A DNA stretch of 64,000 nt, taken from PFJX01 sp040751755 (GTDB lineage: Bacteria > Pseudomonadota > Gammaproteobacteria > Burkholderiales > Thiobacillaceae). A program made the translations under genes and the position numbers. The notes below the pieces were generated by a model. It was given only the letters and a program-made list of their open reading frames with translations. It was not told the DNA's origin and ran no database searches. The stretch lies in NCBI GenBank assembly GCA_040751755.1, contig JBFMHC010000010.1, positions 174,664 through 238,663 of the forward strand, written 5' to 3'. This document shows, one piece after another, positions 33,501-41,317 of the stretch (position 1 is its first letter; every line of letters starts with the position of its first letter).

Positions 33501-35599
33501 TCGGACAGCGGCGTGAAGCCGGTGGTGCGGGAGATGCCCGCGAGGGTGTGGGCGGCGCGGATGAAGGCCTCCCAGGCGGCGGGGTGATGGCGTTGCGCCA
33601 TGTCGGCGAGGGCGTGGCGCAGGTGCGCGAGCCGCTGTACCGCCTCGTCGGCGAAGATCTGGAACAGCTCGGCGGGCAGCTGGTGGCCGCCGATGTCGAC
33701 GATGGCGTCACGGTCTTCCTGCGGGTTCGGGGTGTCGCCGGCGGCCGCGGGCGAAGCCGCCGGCGCGCCGGCCTCAGGCTTTGGGGGCGGCGTCTCCCCG
33801 GCCGTCTCGCCGCGTAGTCGCCTGGCGCCGGCGATCAGGTAGGCGGACTCGACCTTGGCCTGGCCCTGCATCTCGAGGTCGGAGACCCAGACCTGGAAGG
33901 CGTTGCCCACCTCGTCCAGGTAGCCGAGCATCTCCTGCGTCGGCGTGCGTTCGTCGCGCAGCCACTGGTTGAGGGTCTGTTCCACCTCCCAGGCCAGTTC
34001 CGCCAGGTCGGTGAGGCCGACCATGCGGCCGCTGCCCTTGAGGGTGTGGAAACCGCGCCGCACCACGGTGAAGGCCTCGTTGTCGTAGGGGCTGACGTTG
34101 AGGCGCGCGACCTGCACGGCGATGGTGCCGAGCACCTCGTTGGCCTCCTCGATGTAGGTCTCCAGGAGCTCGCGGTCCACCGCCTCGCTCGACGCGGTGG
34201 CGAGGCGTTGCGCCTGCGCGCTCGGCGCGGCGGCGGCGGGGGCCATCTCGGCCGCGGCGGCGCTTGCCTCCTGCGGGCTGTCGAGCGCCTTCGCGAGGTG
34301 GTCGGCCTGTGCGCGCAGGGTGGCGTCGCCGACCAGGTCGGCATCGCGGCCGAGCTTGGCGAGATCGGCCTTGAGCGCGGCCTTGCCGGCCTCGTCGCCG
34401 CCGCCCGCCACCCACTGCCCCACCGCCTCGCGCAGGCGCTGCGCCTCGGTGCGGATCTGCTTCTCCACCGACTCCTCGCGCGGCTGCGGCCTGGCCTCCG
34501 GCGTCGCCAGCAGGCGCGCGAGCGGCTTGGGATCGTCGCGGCCGTAGCGCAGGGCGTCGACGTACAGGCCGAGTGTGGAGAGGGCCTCCGCCACCCAGTT
34601 CAGGTTCTCCGGCGGGATCTGCACGTCCACCTCGTTGAAGTGGCCGACGCGGGTCATGGTCTCCTTCACCAGGTCGCCTGCCACGTCGAGCTGCAGGATG
34701 GCGAAGGCGCCGAGGATCTGCTTCAGCAGGCCGGGTACCTTGGGCAGGTCGGCGCGCGCGCTGTCGTCTCGGAAGAACTTGTCGAGCGCCTCCTCCACCT
34801 GGTTCAGGTTGGCCTGGATCTCGTGCGTGACCTGCGCCAGGAGCAGTTTCTCCTGCGCGGCGCGCGAGATCTCGTCGAGCATCTCCACCCGCGGGATGCG
34901 CGAGGCGTCGAAGGCCGGGTCGAGGGCGGCCTGCACGCGCATCGCCTGCACCTCGCTCTGGCGTGCGAATTCGTCGCCCAGGGCCTCGAAGTGCTCGGCC
35001 GCGTTGAGGCCGAGCAGCAGCGCGGTGGCCATTTCCACCTGCAGGGCCTCGTTGTGGGTGGCGTCGCAGCCGCCGGGCATGCGCTTGGCCACCGCCTGGA
35101 CGATGCGCGTGAGGTCCTTCATGGGCTGGCTGGGCAGGCGCAACGCCGCCTCGAACATGCCGGAGGCCGCCTGCTGGAAGGGCTCCAGGCTTTCCATGCG
35201 GCCGCCGCAGTAGCGGATCCAGTGGTCCTTGGCGTTCGCCAGGTGGTCCTTGAGGCTGGCGATGAAGGGCAGGTGCTCGGCGCTCGCCCCTGCCTCGGCG
35301 GAGGGGAAGTAGCGGCGCAGATGGAACAGGTCGTTCACCTCGGCGGTACGGCCGGTGGGCACGGCGTCCTGGGCGACGTAGAACAGCACGTCGCGGAACA
35401 GCCGCTCCGCCAGCTGCAGCGAGCCCTCCATGAGGCGGCGCATCTGCAGGTCGATGCGGCCGCACAGGCGCTTCACCGCCAGGTCCAGCGGCACCGCCTC
35501 GCGCTGCAGGGCGTGCAGCAGGCCGGCGGCGGTCCACCAGAAGCCATATTGCGCGCCGCCCGGCACCAGGGCCTCGACCTGGGTCACGGCCTGGTTCAT
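30524..35599 (-). CDS. chpA: Type IV pilus chemosensory hybrid kinase ChpA/PilL, main part (5' end out of frame)
   Basis: This CheA-like kinase of the Chp pathway controls type IV pilus motility and cAMP signalling. The frame holds four Hpt-type segments: HTLKGSGRMVGL near residue 510, HTLAGISRTTGF near 685, and two HTLKGSARMAG copies near 810 and 970. A CheA catalytic core follows (NAVAHGIE near 1283 and DDGAGVN), then a CheW-like domain (about 1430-1540) and a C-terminal receiver (VVDDSLTVRK, LLDIEMPRMDG, MITS, GKPY). The ATG at 35599 is internal to the original gene: coding continues upstream in frame to about 35690, where a frameshift separates it from the N-terminal fragment at 35596-36171. 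Repaired, the protein would be about 1881 residues. Confidence 0.9.
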   Translation of the reverse strand: MNQAVTQVEALVPGGAQYGFWWTAAGLLHALQREAVPLDLAVKRLCGRIDLQMRRLMEGSLQLAERLFRDVLFYVAQDAVPTGRTAEVNDLFHLRRYFPSAEAGASAEHLPFIASLKDHLANAKDHWIRYCGGRMESLEPFQQAASGMFEAALRLPSQPMKDLTRIVQAVAKRMPGGCDATHNEALQVEMATALLLGLNAAEHFEALGDEFARQSEVQAMRVQAALDPAFDASRIPRVEMLDEISRAAQEKLLLAQVTHEIQANLNQVEEALDKFFRDDSARADLPKVPGLLKQILGAFAILQLDVAGDLVKETMTRVGHFNEVDVQIPPENLNWVAEALSTLGLYVDALRYGRDDPKPLARLLATPEARPQPREESVEKQIRTEAQRLREAVGQWVAGGGDEAGKAALKADLAKLGRDADLVGDATLRAQADHLAKALDSPQEASAAAAEMAPAAAAPSAQAQRLATASSEAVDRELLETYIEEANEVLGTIAVQVARLNVSPYDNEAFTVVRRGFHTLKGSGRMVGLTDLAELAWEVEQTLNQWLRDERTPTQEMLGYLDEVGNAFQVWVSDLEMQGQAKVESAYLIAGARRLRGETAGETPPPKPEAGAPAASPAAAGDTPNPQEDRDAIVDIGGHQLPAELFQIFADEAVQRLAHLRHALADMAQRHHPAAWEAFIRAAHTLAGISRTTGFTPLSEAAHALERWGGNWPDKTLSLPDEVTGGLDAVIERLSGAVDGILARRFPTAMAEVEEILAGLALPAEPQGDAAPAEPTPAAAAPLAQDELDEQLLPIFLDEADELLPRIGASLREWRAQPGASKAGEELKRLLHTLKGSARMAGALRLGEHVHALEAEVAEHGLVATPGFIDHLENEYDAIQDHVERLKSGPAAPVEAAEAMPPAAAGPAADTGETVALEREIEEALARIDTPEPKPAPVPEAPVAQDELDEQLLPIFLEEADELLPRIGASLREWRAQPDAPGAGEVLKRILHTLKGSARMAGAMRLGERVHALETRVMEQGATATPAFLEHLEGEYDQIHEMVDHLKSGPHAVQTEAPTSAALEPAQAPETTGAAAPMPAPAAAAKAGLDNELRLRQAMRLKSDVLDTLLNEAGEVAIARARIENVLNGYKQTAQELAANVERLRAQLRELEIQAESQMRSRLSHIDESQFDPLEFDRFSRLQELTRQLAESVNDVSTAQDNLLAGLNEADTALIQQSRMARTLQQELMHMRMVPLNTLAERLYRIVRQSAKETARRAQLELEGGQTELDRAVLDKIAAPLEHLVRNAVAHGIEPPEVREAAGKPEYGEVRLSARQEGNEIVLVLSDDGAGVNLETVRARAVELGWLEADQPITPEQAEAFLFRSGFSTATQVTELAGRGIGLDVVKNEIAGIGGRVRLDSVPGEGARFTVRLPLTLALTQVVLARAGDQTWALPANLVSLVREVPAEQLHALHEQGYIEIDGERYPLRTLAELVDCKSTPNEGRFRTLLLLKAGESRLALRVDAMEGNFEAVVKPIGPQLARIAGISGATVLGDGRVALILNPFLLAERAPQLTVEEEEEEADQAPLIMVVDDSLTVRKITSRLLEREGFRVSTARDGVEALEKLESEMPAAMLLDIEMPRMDGFEVTQNVRGNPRLAKLPIIMITSRTADKHRDHAMELGVDGYMGKPYQEEELLAEIRRLARLEPSVA
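32451..33250. repeat. Tandem duplication of an Hpt-coding unit inside chpA
   Basis: Two copies of about 318 bases lie at 32451-32770 and 32933-33250. Both encode a block starting AQDELDEQLLPIFL and ending LKSGP, with the phosphoacceptor segment HTLKGSARMAG in the middle. Most differences are single bases. The 160-base spacer encodes an Ala/Pro/Glu linker. The similarity at DNA level suggests a recent internal duplication or ongoing gene conversion. Confidence 0.85.
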
Positions 35600-36171
35600 G
35601 AGTTGCAGGCCGGCCAGCGGCTCCTTGTTCTGCAGTACCTGCAGCAGGCCGCGCTGGTAGCTCGCACGTGCGGCGTGGATGGCGCGCGCGCCTCGTCGTC
35701 GAGCATCGGTTCGACGGCGCGCTTCGGCGGGCGGATGTCGGTGTCGGGGAAGAACAGCTCGCTCGGCGGCGGTACCTCGCCGCCGCGCTGGCGTACCACC
35801 GCCTGGTACATGGGGGTCAGCCGCAGCTCGGATTGCGGCGCCCCCGCCACCAGGGCGTCGAGGTGCGCCTTGAGGGCGTCGATCGCCTCCAGCGCCGCCT
35901 CCGCGGAGGCGTGGGTGCGTACCGTCAACTCCTTCGCCATGTCGAGCAGCAGGTGCTCGGTCTCGGCGGTGAGCAGCGAGACGCCCTGCAGGTCGACCAT
36001 CTGCAAGGCGCCGTAGACCTGGTGCAGATAGGCGGCGGCGGTCTTGAGCGGGTTGGTGTCCTCGCCGTTCCAGCCCGCCAGGGCCTCGCGCGCGGCGCCG
36101 AGGGCGTTGTCCAGTTCGGCCTTGACCCAGGTGAGCGGGCCGATGTCGAAGTCGTCCAGGTCCATGTTCAT
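35596..36171 (-). pseudogene. chpA: N-terminal fragment of chpA, frameshifted
   Basis: This 5' piece starts MNMDLDDFDIGPLTWVKAEL, directly after pilJ, where the ChpA start is expected. It reads a normal N-terminal Hpt-like helical region to EPMLDDEARA (residue 163). The frame then turns into low-quality sequence (PSTPHVRATSAACC) because of a surplus of two bases, or loss of one, in the run GGCGCGCGCGCC at about 35681-35692. In the other frame the natural continuation IHAARASYQRGLLQ runs straight into the main chpA frame. It may be a true null or phase-variable mutation, or a sequencing error in a GC repeat. Confidence 0.75.
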
Positions 36172-36193
36172 GTGCGCTTCCCCAATCGCGGCG

Positions 36194-38326
36194 TCACAGC
36201 TTGAAGCCGGACACCGATACCTTCAGTTCGTCGGACAGCACCGCCAGCTGGCCCACCGACTCCGCACTGCGCCGCGCGCGGTGCGCGGTCTGCTCGGTCA
36301 CGCCGAGGATCTGCTGCATGTTGTCCATCACCTGGCCGGCGGTGTTGGCCTGTTCCTGCGTGGCGCTGGAGATGTTCTGGATCAGGCGCGCCAGCTTGTC
36401 CGACACGCTCTCGATCTCCTGCAGGGCGGTGCCGACGGTGTCGGCCTTGGCCGCGCCCTCGACCACGCCGCGGGTACTGATCTCCATGGCGTTGACCGCC
36501 TCCTGGGTGTCGCCCTGGATGGTCTTGACGATGCTGCCGATGCGCCGCGTCGCCTGTCCGGAGCGTTCCGCAAGGCGCTGCACCTCTTCCGCGACGACCG
36601 TGAAGCCGCGCCCCGCCTCGCCCGCAGCCGCCGCCTGGATGGCGGCGTTGAGCGCCAGCACGTTGGTCTGTTCGGTGATGTCCGAGATGAGGTCGACGAT
36701 CTCGCTGATCTCCTGCGACGACTCGCCCAGGCGCTTGATGCGCTTCGAGGTCTCCTGGATCTGGTCGCGCAGGGCGTTCATGCCGGCGATGCCCTCGCGC
36801 ACCGAGTCGCCGCCGCGCCGCGCGGTGATCAGGGACTGTTCCGCCACGCTGGTCGACTCGGCGGCGTTGCGCGACACCTGCACGATGGAGCGCGACATCT
36901 CGTTCACCGCCTCGGTGGTCGCGGCGATCTGTCTGGCCTGCAGTTCCGAGGCCTGCAGCAGTTCGTCGGTGCTCACGCGCGCCTCCGCGGACGCCGCCGT
37001 CACCTGCTCGGCGGCGCGGTTGATGCCCTGCACCAGGGTGCGCAGCTCCTCGATGGCGAAGTTCACCGAGTCGGCGATCGCACCGGTGATGTCCTCGGTC
37101 ACCGTCGCCTGCACGGTGAGGTCGCCTTCCGCGAGGTCGCCCATCTCGTTGAGCAGGCGCAGGATGGCGTCCTGGTTGCGGCGGTTTTCCTCGGCGGCCT
37201 CGCCGGCGCGGCGCTGCGCCTCCCGCACGTTGAGCATGCCGAGGGCGAGCAGCGCGGCCAGCGAGAGGGCGGCGAACACGATGGCCAGGAACAGGGTGAC
37301 GCCGGTGCCCATGGCCTGGTAGCGCGCGGTGATGCCCTGGGTCATGCCCAGCAGCTGCTCCGATTCGTCGAACAGTTCGCGCGCCGCGCGCTTCGCCTCC
37401 ACCAGCTGTGCCATGTTCTTGAGGATGCTGTTGACCTGCACCTCGAAGCTGTTGAACACCTCCTGCAGTTCGAGCAGTTTTTCCCGTGCCAGCGGGTCGG
37501 AGACCGCTGCCACGCCGAGTTCGCCGCTGCCCTTGAGCATGCCCTCCAGCACCTCGTGGAAGGTGCGCGCGTCCTGCGCCAGCTGGTAGGCGGTCTCCGG
37601 GTTGATCACGTCGGAGGACAGCAGGGCGTTGGCGTTCTTCGCCATGCGCTGCGTCCACAGGGCCTGCTGGTTGGCGAACGCCAGCTGCTTGCGCGAATCG
37701 CCCGGCAGCAGCGCCACCACCTGCTCGGCCAGATCGAGCAGCTCGGTGTTGCGCTGGTTGATGTCCACCAGGGCGCGGCCCAGGCTCACCAGGGTCTGCT
37801 GCTGGCCGCTCAGCGACTGGATGTCCTTCTTCGACACCTCCCAGCGCTTCTTCAGCGCCGCCAGGTCCTCCTGCACCGAGCCGGGCGAGGCCGGCACGCC
37901 GGCGCCGCCGTCGATCAGGGTGTCGAGGCCGTCGGCGAAGGACTTGCGCGCCTGTTCCAGTTCCACGAAGGCCTTGGCGTTGCCCAGCACCGCCTGCTGC
38001 GCGGTCTTGGTGTAGCGCTGCGAGAGCATCTGCAGGCGCGTCGCGATCTCGATGTATTCGGCGCGGTTGCCCACCTGGACGATGTTCCACAGCATGAAGC
38101 CGACCGCCAGCAGCAGCGAGGCGAGCAGGATCGCCACCAGGGCGGGCTGCCGCTGCTCGACGGTGAGGCGGTTGATCAGGGGGATGCGCTCGGGGTCCAT
38201 GCCGCCGAGGCGGTCCATGGTGGCGCGCACGCCGGGGCCGAGTGTGTCGGCGACGCGCCCGAGCATCTGGCCGAGGTCCAGTTTGGGTTTGCCCGCCGCC
38301 TTGCTTGTGGTCTTGCTCTTCGCCAT
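36194..38326 (-). CDS. pilJ: Type IV pilus methyl-accepting chemotaxis protein PilJ
   Basis: PilJ is the chemoreceptor of the Chp system, sensing surface contact or ligands through its periplasmic PilJ domains. The 710-residue protein has a cytosolic N-terminus, TM1 (about residues 63-82), a periplasmic region with PilJ-type helices (for example RLQMLSQRYTK and WTQRMAKNANALLS), TM2 (about 330-350), and a HAMP and signalling domain. Its hairpin tip reads ITEQTNVLALNAAIQAA. It lies 33 bases after pilI and 22 before chpA. Confidence 0.96.
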   Translation of the reverse strand: MAKSKTTSKAAGKPKLDLGQMLGRVADTLGPGVRATMDRLGGMDPERIPLINRLTVEQRQPALVAILLASLLLAVGFMLWNIVQVGNRAEYIEIATRLQMLSQRYTKTAQQAVLGNAKAFVELEQARKSFADGLDTLIDGGAGVPASPGSVQEDLAALKKRWEVSKKDIQSLSGQQQTLVSLGRALVDINQRNTELLDLAEQVVALLPGDSRKQLAFANQQALWTQRMAKNANALLSSDVINPETAYQLAQDARTFHEVLEGMLKGSGELGVAAVSDPLAREKLLELQEVFNSFEVQVNSILKNMAQLVEAKRAARELFDESEQLLGMTQGITARYQAMGTGVTLFLAIVFAALSLAALLALGMLNVREAQRRAGEAAEENRRNQDAILRLLNEMGDLAEGDLTVQATVTEDITGAIADSVNFAIEELRTLVQGINRAAEQVTAASAEARVSTDELLQASELQARQIAATTEAVNEMSRSIVQVSRNAAESTSVAEQSLITARRGGDSVREGIAGMNALRDQIQETSKRIKRLGESSQEISEIVDLISDITEQTNVLALNAAIQAAAAGEAGRGFTVVAEEVQRLAERSGQATRRIGSIVKTIQGDTQEAVNAMEISTRGVVEGAAKADTVGTALQEIESVSDKLARLIQNISSATQEQANTAGQVMDNMQQILGVTEQTAHRARRSAESVGQLAVLSDELKVSVSGFKL

Positions 38327-38359
38327 CCGGATACCTTTTTCCCGCTCGTTTCGTCTCGT

Positions 38360-38896
38360 TTACAGGCCCGCTTCGAGGAAGGCGGGCTGGCTCACCAGTT
38401 GTTCCACGCTGATCTCCGTCCACAGCTCGCCCTGCTGATCGCGCCAGCGCGTCACCAGCCAGGGCTGCGTGGCCGAGTCGCGCGCCAGGGGTTCCTCCAC
38501 CAGTTCCGCGAGCGGCCGCAGGCCGAGTGCGCGCTCGACGCGCAGTGCCACGTTCACGCCGAAGCGCGGGTGCGCCAGCAGCAGCCGGCTCTCGCCGCGA
38601 GGCATCGGCTCGGCGACGCCGGCGAAGGCGGCGAGGTCGACGCAGCCGTGGATCACGCCGCGCACGCTGGCGACGCCGGCGAACCACGGCTTGGTCCAGG
38701 GGGCGCTGGTCAGGCGCGGCACCGTCACCACCTCGTTCACCTGGTCCAGGTTGACCAGCCAGAGGTGGCCGCCGGCGAGGATGCCCAGCTTGGAACGCGT
38801 GCCGCCGGTGGTCTCGGCGACCTTGAGCTTCTCCGCCAGGCGGCTCTGGAACTCGCGCAGGGACTCGCGCGGGTCTGCACGTTTCGTTTCGCTCAC
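38360..38896 (-). CDS. pilI: CheW-like coupling protein PilI
   Basis: PilI links PilJ to the ChpA kinase. The 178-residue protein carries a CheW fold: KLGILAGGHLWLVNLDQVNEV near the start, GVASVRGVIHGCVDLAAF in the centre, and LLLAHPRFGVNVALRVERAL. It is a single CheW domain of normal length. It lies between pilH (7 bases) and pilJ. Its position fixes it as PilI rather than flagellar CheW. Confidence 0.94.
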   Translation of the reverse strand: MSETKRADPRESLREFQSRLAEKLKVAETTGGTRSKLGILAGGHLWLVNLDQVNEVVTVPRLTSAPWTKPWFAGVASVRGVIHGCVDLAAFAGVAEPMPRGESRLLLAHPRFGVNVALRVERALGLRPLAELVEEPLARDSATQPWLVTRWRDQQGELWTEISVEQLVSQPAFLEAGL

Positions 38897-38903
38897 CGCG
38901 CGC

Positions 38904-39269
38904 TCACCCGAGGGCCATGATCTTGCCCAGCAGCTCCTCGGCCACCACGGGCTTCACCACGTATTCCACCGCGCCCTGGCGCATGCCCCAGACGCGGTCG
39001 GTCTCCTGGTCCTTGGTGGTGCACATGATCACCGGGATCTTCTGCGTGCTGGGGTCGCGCGAGAGCTGGCGCGTCGCCTGGAAGCCGTTGAGGCCGGGCA
39101 TCACCACGTCCATCAGCACCAGATCGGGCAGCTCGCTCTTGCATACGGCCACGCCCTGCTCGCCGTTCTCGGCGGTGAGGATCTCGTAGCCGTTCTTGCG
39201 CAGCAGGTCAGTGAGGAAAAAGCGTTCGGTGGGGGAGTCGTCGACGATGAGGATACGCTTGACGGGCAT
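38904..39269 (-). CDS. pilH: Twitching motility response regulator PilH
   Basis: A 121-residue single-domain receiver: the acidic pair in ILIVDDSPTE, phosphoacceptor Asp in LVLMDVVMPG, Thr in MCTTKDQ and Lys in VVKPVV. PilH opposes PilG in setting pilus extension and retraction. It comes second in the pilG-pilH-pilI-pilJ-chpA order. The PilG/PilH assignment rests on order and length. Confidence 0.93.
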   Translation of the reverse strand: MPVKRILIVDDSPTERFFLTDLLRKNGYEILTAENGEQGVAVCKSELPDLVLMDVVMPGLNGFQATRQLSRDPSTQKIPVIMCTTKDQETDRVWGMRQGAVEYVVKPVVAEELLGKIMALG

Positions 39270-39291
39270 CTCGGCTTCCTTGCTCGGTGGG

Positions 39292-39711
39292 TCAGCTGGG
39301 TTGGCCGCGATGGCGACGCACGGCGTCGAGCAGGCCTTCCTTGGTGAAGGGTTTGGTCAGGTACTCGTCGGAACCGACGAGGCGGCCGCGGGCACGGTCG
39401 AACAGGCCGTCCTTGCTGGACAGCATGATCACCGGCGTGTCGCGGAAGCGCGGGTTCTTCTTGATCAGGGCGCAGGTCTGGTAGCCGTCCAGGCGCGGCA
39501 TCATGATGTCCACGAACACCATCTGCGGCAGGTGGTCGGCGATCTTCGCCAGGGCGTCGAAGCCGTCCTCCGCGAGGATCACCTCGCAGCCGGCCTGCAC
39601 CAGGAAGATCTCGGCGCTGCGGCGGATGGTGTTGCTGTCGTCGATCACCATCACCTTCACGCCCTTCAGGTCGCCGGCGGCATTCGCGCTTGTCTCCATG
39701 CCTCCCTCCAT
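39292..39711 (-). CDS. pilG: Twitching motility response regulator PilG
   Basis: A single-domain receiver of 139 residues with a short N-terminal lead. It has MVIDDSNTIRRS, the phosphoacceptor in MVFVDIMMPRLDG, the MLSSKDG segment and the TKPFTK lysine. PilG is the ChpA output that promotes pilus extension. Two ATGs (39711 and 39699) each have a ribosome site upstream, GAGGAGAAG and GGAGGGAGG respectively. It is the first of the pil chemosensory genes; the upstream gene 27 bases away encodes the PhnD-rhodanese fusion. Confidence 0.93.
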   Translation of the reverse strand: MEGGMETSANAAGDLKGVKVMVIDDSNTIRRSAEIFLVQAGCEVILAEDGFDALAKIADHLPQMVFVDIMMPRLDGYQTCALIKKNPRFRDTPVIMLSSKDGLFDRARGRLVGSDEYLTKPFTKEGLLDAVRRHRGQPS

Positions 39712-39738
39712 GCACTTCTCCTCGTTCGTTTGTGCGGC

Positions 39739-40923
39739 TCAGCCGCCGCGTTGCACCGGGTAGCCCGCGGCCTTCCAGGCCGGCATGCCGGTGCGGAACC
39801 AATACACCTTCCTGAAACCGCGCTTCACCATGTAGCGCGCCGCCTTGTAGCTGTACCAGCATTCCGCGCCGTTGCATTGGAAGATCATCGGCGCGTCCTT
39901 GTCCTTGGGCAGGCGGCCCAGGTCGAAGCTGTCGACGCCTTCGTCGTAGTCGACCTCCTTGGGGCTGTTCATCTTGTAGGGCACGTTCACCGCGCCGGGG
40001 ATGTGCGCCTCGCGATAGTGCGCCGGCGGGCGCACGTCGAACAGCGGCACCTTCTGCGCCATCAGCTGCCGCACCTGCTCGGCGGTGGCGACGCTGGCGC
40101 CCGGCAGTACCTCGGGGGTGAAGAAGCCGCGCGTCGAGACGAACTCGAAGTCCGGCTTGTCCGCCGGCTCGAAGGCGCTGAGGTGGGCGCGCGCAAAGCG
40201 GGCCTCCAGGTCCTTGTCCATCTGCGTGAAGGCGACGCGGATCCGGTCCCTGAGCGCGGGGTCGAGCTTTTCGCTCACCGCCACGCCGGCCAGCGGCACG
40301 GCGGGCAGGCTCTTCACCACCTTGGCGCCCGGGTTGCGGCGGATCCAGTCCTTCGCCACCTCCTCCTTCAGCGCCACCACGTCCGCCTGGCCGATCTCCA
40401 TGGCGTAGAGCACGGCGCCATACTGGTTCATGTACATGACCTGGCCGAAGTGGCTGTTCGGCGACAGGCCCATGGCGTTGAGCTCGCCGCGCATCAGGTA
40501 GCTCACCAGCGATTCGCGGTGCGGCAGGGCGATGCGCCTGCCCTTCGCGGTCTCCAGCGACGAGACGTTGGCGCCCTTGGCGGCTACCAGCACCACGCGC
40601 GCCTCGCCCTCGGTGCGCGCCACCGGCGCGTAGCCGTGGCGCATGGACTGGCCGACCAGCTGCGCGGGCGCCAGGAGCATGGCGTAGGTGCCGGTGCGGA
40701 TGCGCTCGCCGACGCGCTCGGCGTTCTGCGTCATGATCAGCTTGACCGGCTGGCCGACCGACTTCGACAGGTAGCGGGCCAGCTCGTTGAACACCGCCTG
40801 GGTGGCGACGTGGTCGCGCTCCTGGTCGTAGTCCAGGGTGACGTTCAACACCAGGTCGCCGGCGCGTGCGGCCGACGCGAAGGGCGCCAGCAGGGCCAGC
40901 AGGATTACCGCGATCAAGCGCAT
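39739..40923 (-). CDS. Periplasmic PhnD-like binding protein fused to a rhodanese domain
   Basis: A 394-residue exported protein with a signal peptide to about residue 21. Residues 23-265 look like a PhnD/COG3221 phosphate- or phosphonate-type binding protein (LARYLSKSVGQPVKL, YAMLLAPAQLVGQ, ADVVALKEEVAKDW). Residues about 285-390 form a rhodanese domain with VPLFDVRP, the AHIPGAVNVPY element and the active loop CNGAEC near residue 350, ending GMPAWKAAGYP. The loop carries a second cysteine four residues after the first intervening Gly-Ala-Glu. The fusion may capture an anion or sulfur compound and pass on sulfur. It heads the pil chemosensory operon (27 bases to pilG). Confidence 0.85.
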   Translation of the reverse strand: MRLIAVILLALLAPFASAARAGDLVLNVTLDYDQERDHVATQAVFNELARYLSKSVGQPVKLIMTQNAERVGERIRTGTYAMLLAPAQLVGQSMRHGYAPVARTEGEARVVLVAAKGANVSSLETAKGRRIALPHRESLVSYLMRGELNAMGLSPNSHFGQVMYMNQYGAVLYAMEIGQADVVALKEEVAKDWIRRNPGAKVVKSLPAVPLAGVAVSEKLDPALRDRIRVAFTQMDKDLEARFARAHLSAFEPADKPDFEFVSTRGFFTPEVLPGASVATAEQVRQLMAQKVPLFDVRPPAHYREAHIPGAVNVPYKMNSPKEVDYDEGVDSFDLGRLPKDKDAPMIFQCNGAECWYSYKAARYMVKRGFRKVYWFRTGMPAWKAAGYPVQRGG

Positions 40924-41040
40924 GCCTTGTTCCTCCAGTGCACGGGGCCGTTCGTGGCCCGTGTGGCGATATCGGCGCGAACCCGCGGTTCTTGAATGGT
41001 CCTGGCGCAGGCCGCGGCTCGCCGTGTCATCCGAGCGCTC

Positions 41041-41211
41041 TCAGATCCCCAGCATCTCGAAGTCTTCCTTGCGCGCGCCGCACTCGGGGCAGGTCCAGTT
41101 CAGCGGCACGTCCTGCCAGCGGGTGCCGGGCGGGATGCCCTCTTCCGGGCGCCCCTTGGCCTCGTCGTAGATGAAACCGCACACGACGCACATCCAGGTT
41201 CGGTATTCCAT
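41041..41211 (-). CDS. rubA: Rubredoxin
   Basis: A 56-residue iron-sulfur electron carrier. Two Cys pairs, CVVC (residues 8-11) and CPEC (41-44), hold a single iron, with conserved aromatic residues (YRTW, FIYDE, W near 32). The short length and spacing are diagnostic. It lies upstream of the pil operon, as in many beta- and gammaproteobacteria, and is divergent from thiD. A hairpin of CACGGGGCC-type (40941-40963) lies downstream. Confidence 0.95.
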   Translation of the reverse strand: MEYRTWMCVVCGFIYDEAKGRPEEGIPPGTRWQDVPLNWTCPECGARKEDFEMLGI

Positions 41212-41317
41212 GGGAAGGGTGGGCTGAGGCTTTGTAATAGAATCGGGGTCCGCCCGGATTTTGCCCACTCTTGCGGTGCGCGCCAAGCGCCCGCCGCCCA
41301 GCCCGCAGACCTGTTCC

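Noticed and set aside
30521..33817. A 1098-codon plus-strand frame opposite chpA
   Set aside because: The product is Arg/His/Gln-rich and repeats the shadow pattern of the chpA Hpt duplication. The minus-strand frame has clear kinase, CheW and receiver domains.
40941..40963. CACGGGGCC/GGCCCGTG hairpin after rubredoxin as a full terminator
   Set aside because: There is no T run, and the ribosome site of the next gene follows at once. It may slow but probably does not stop transcription, so it is not listed as a separate terminator.
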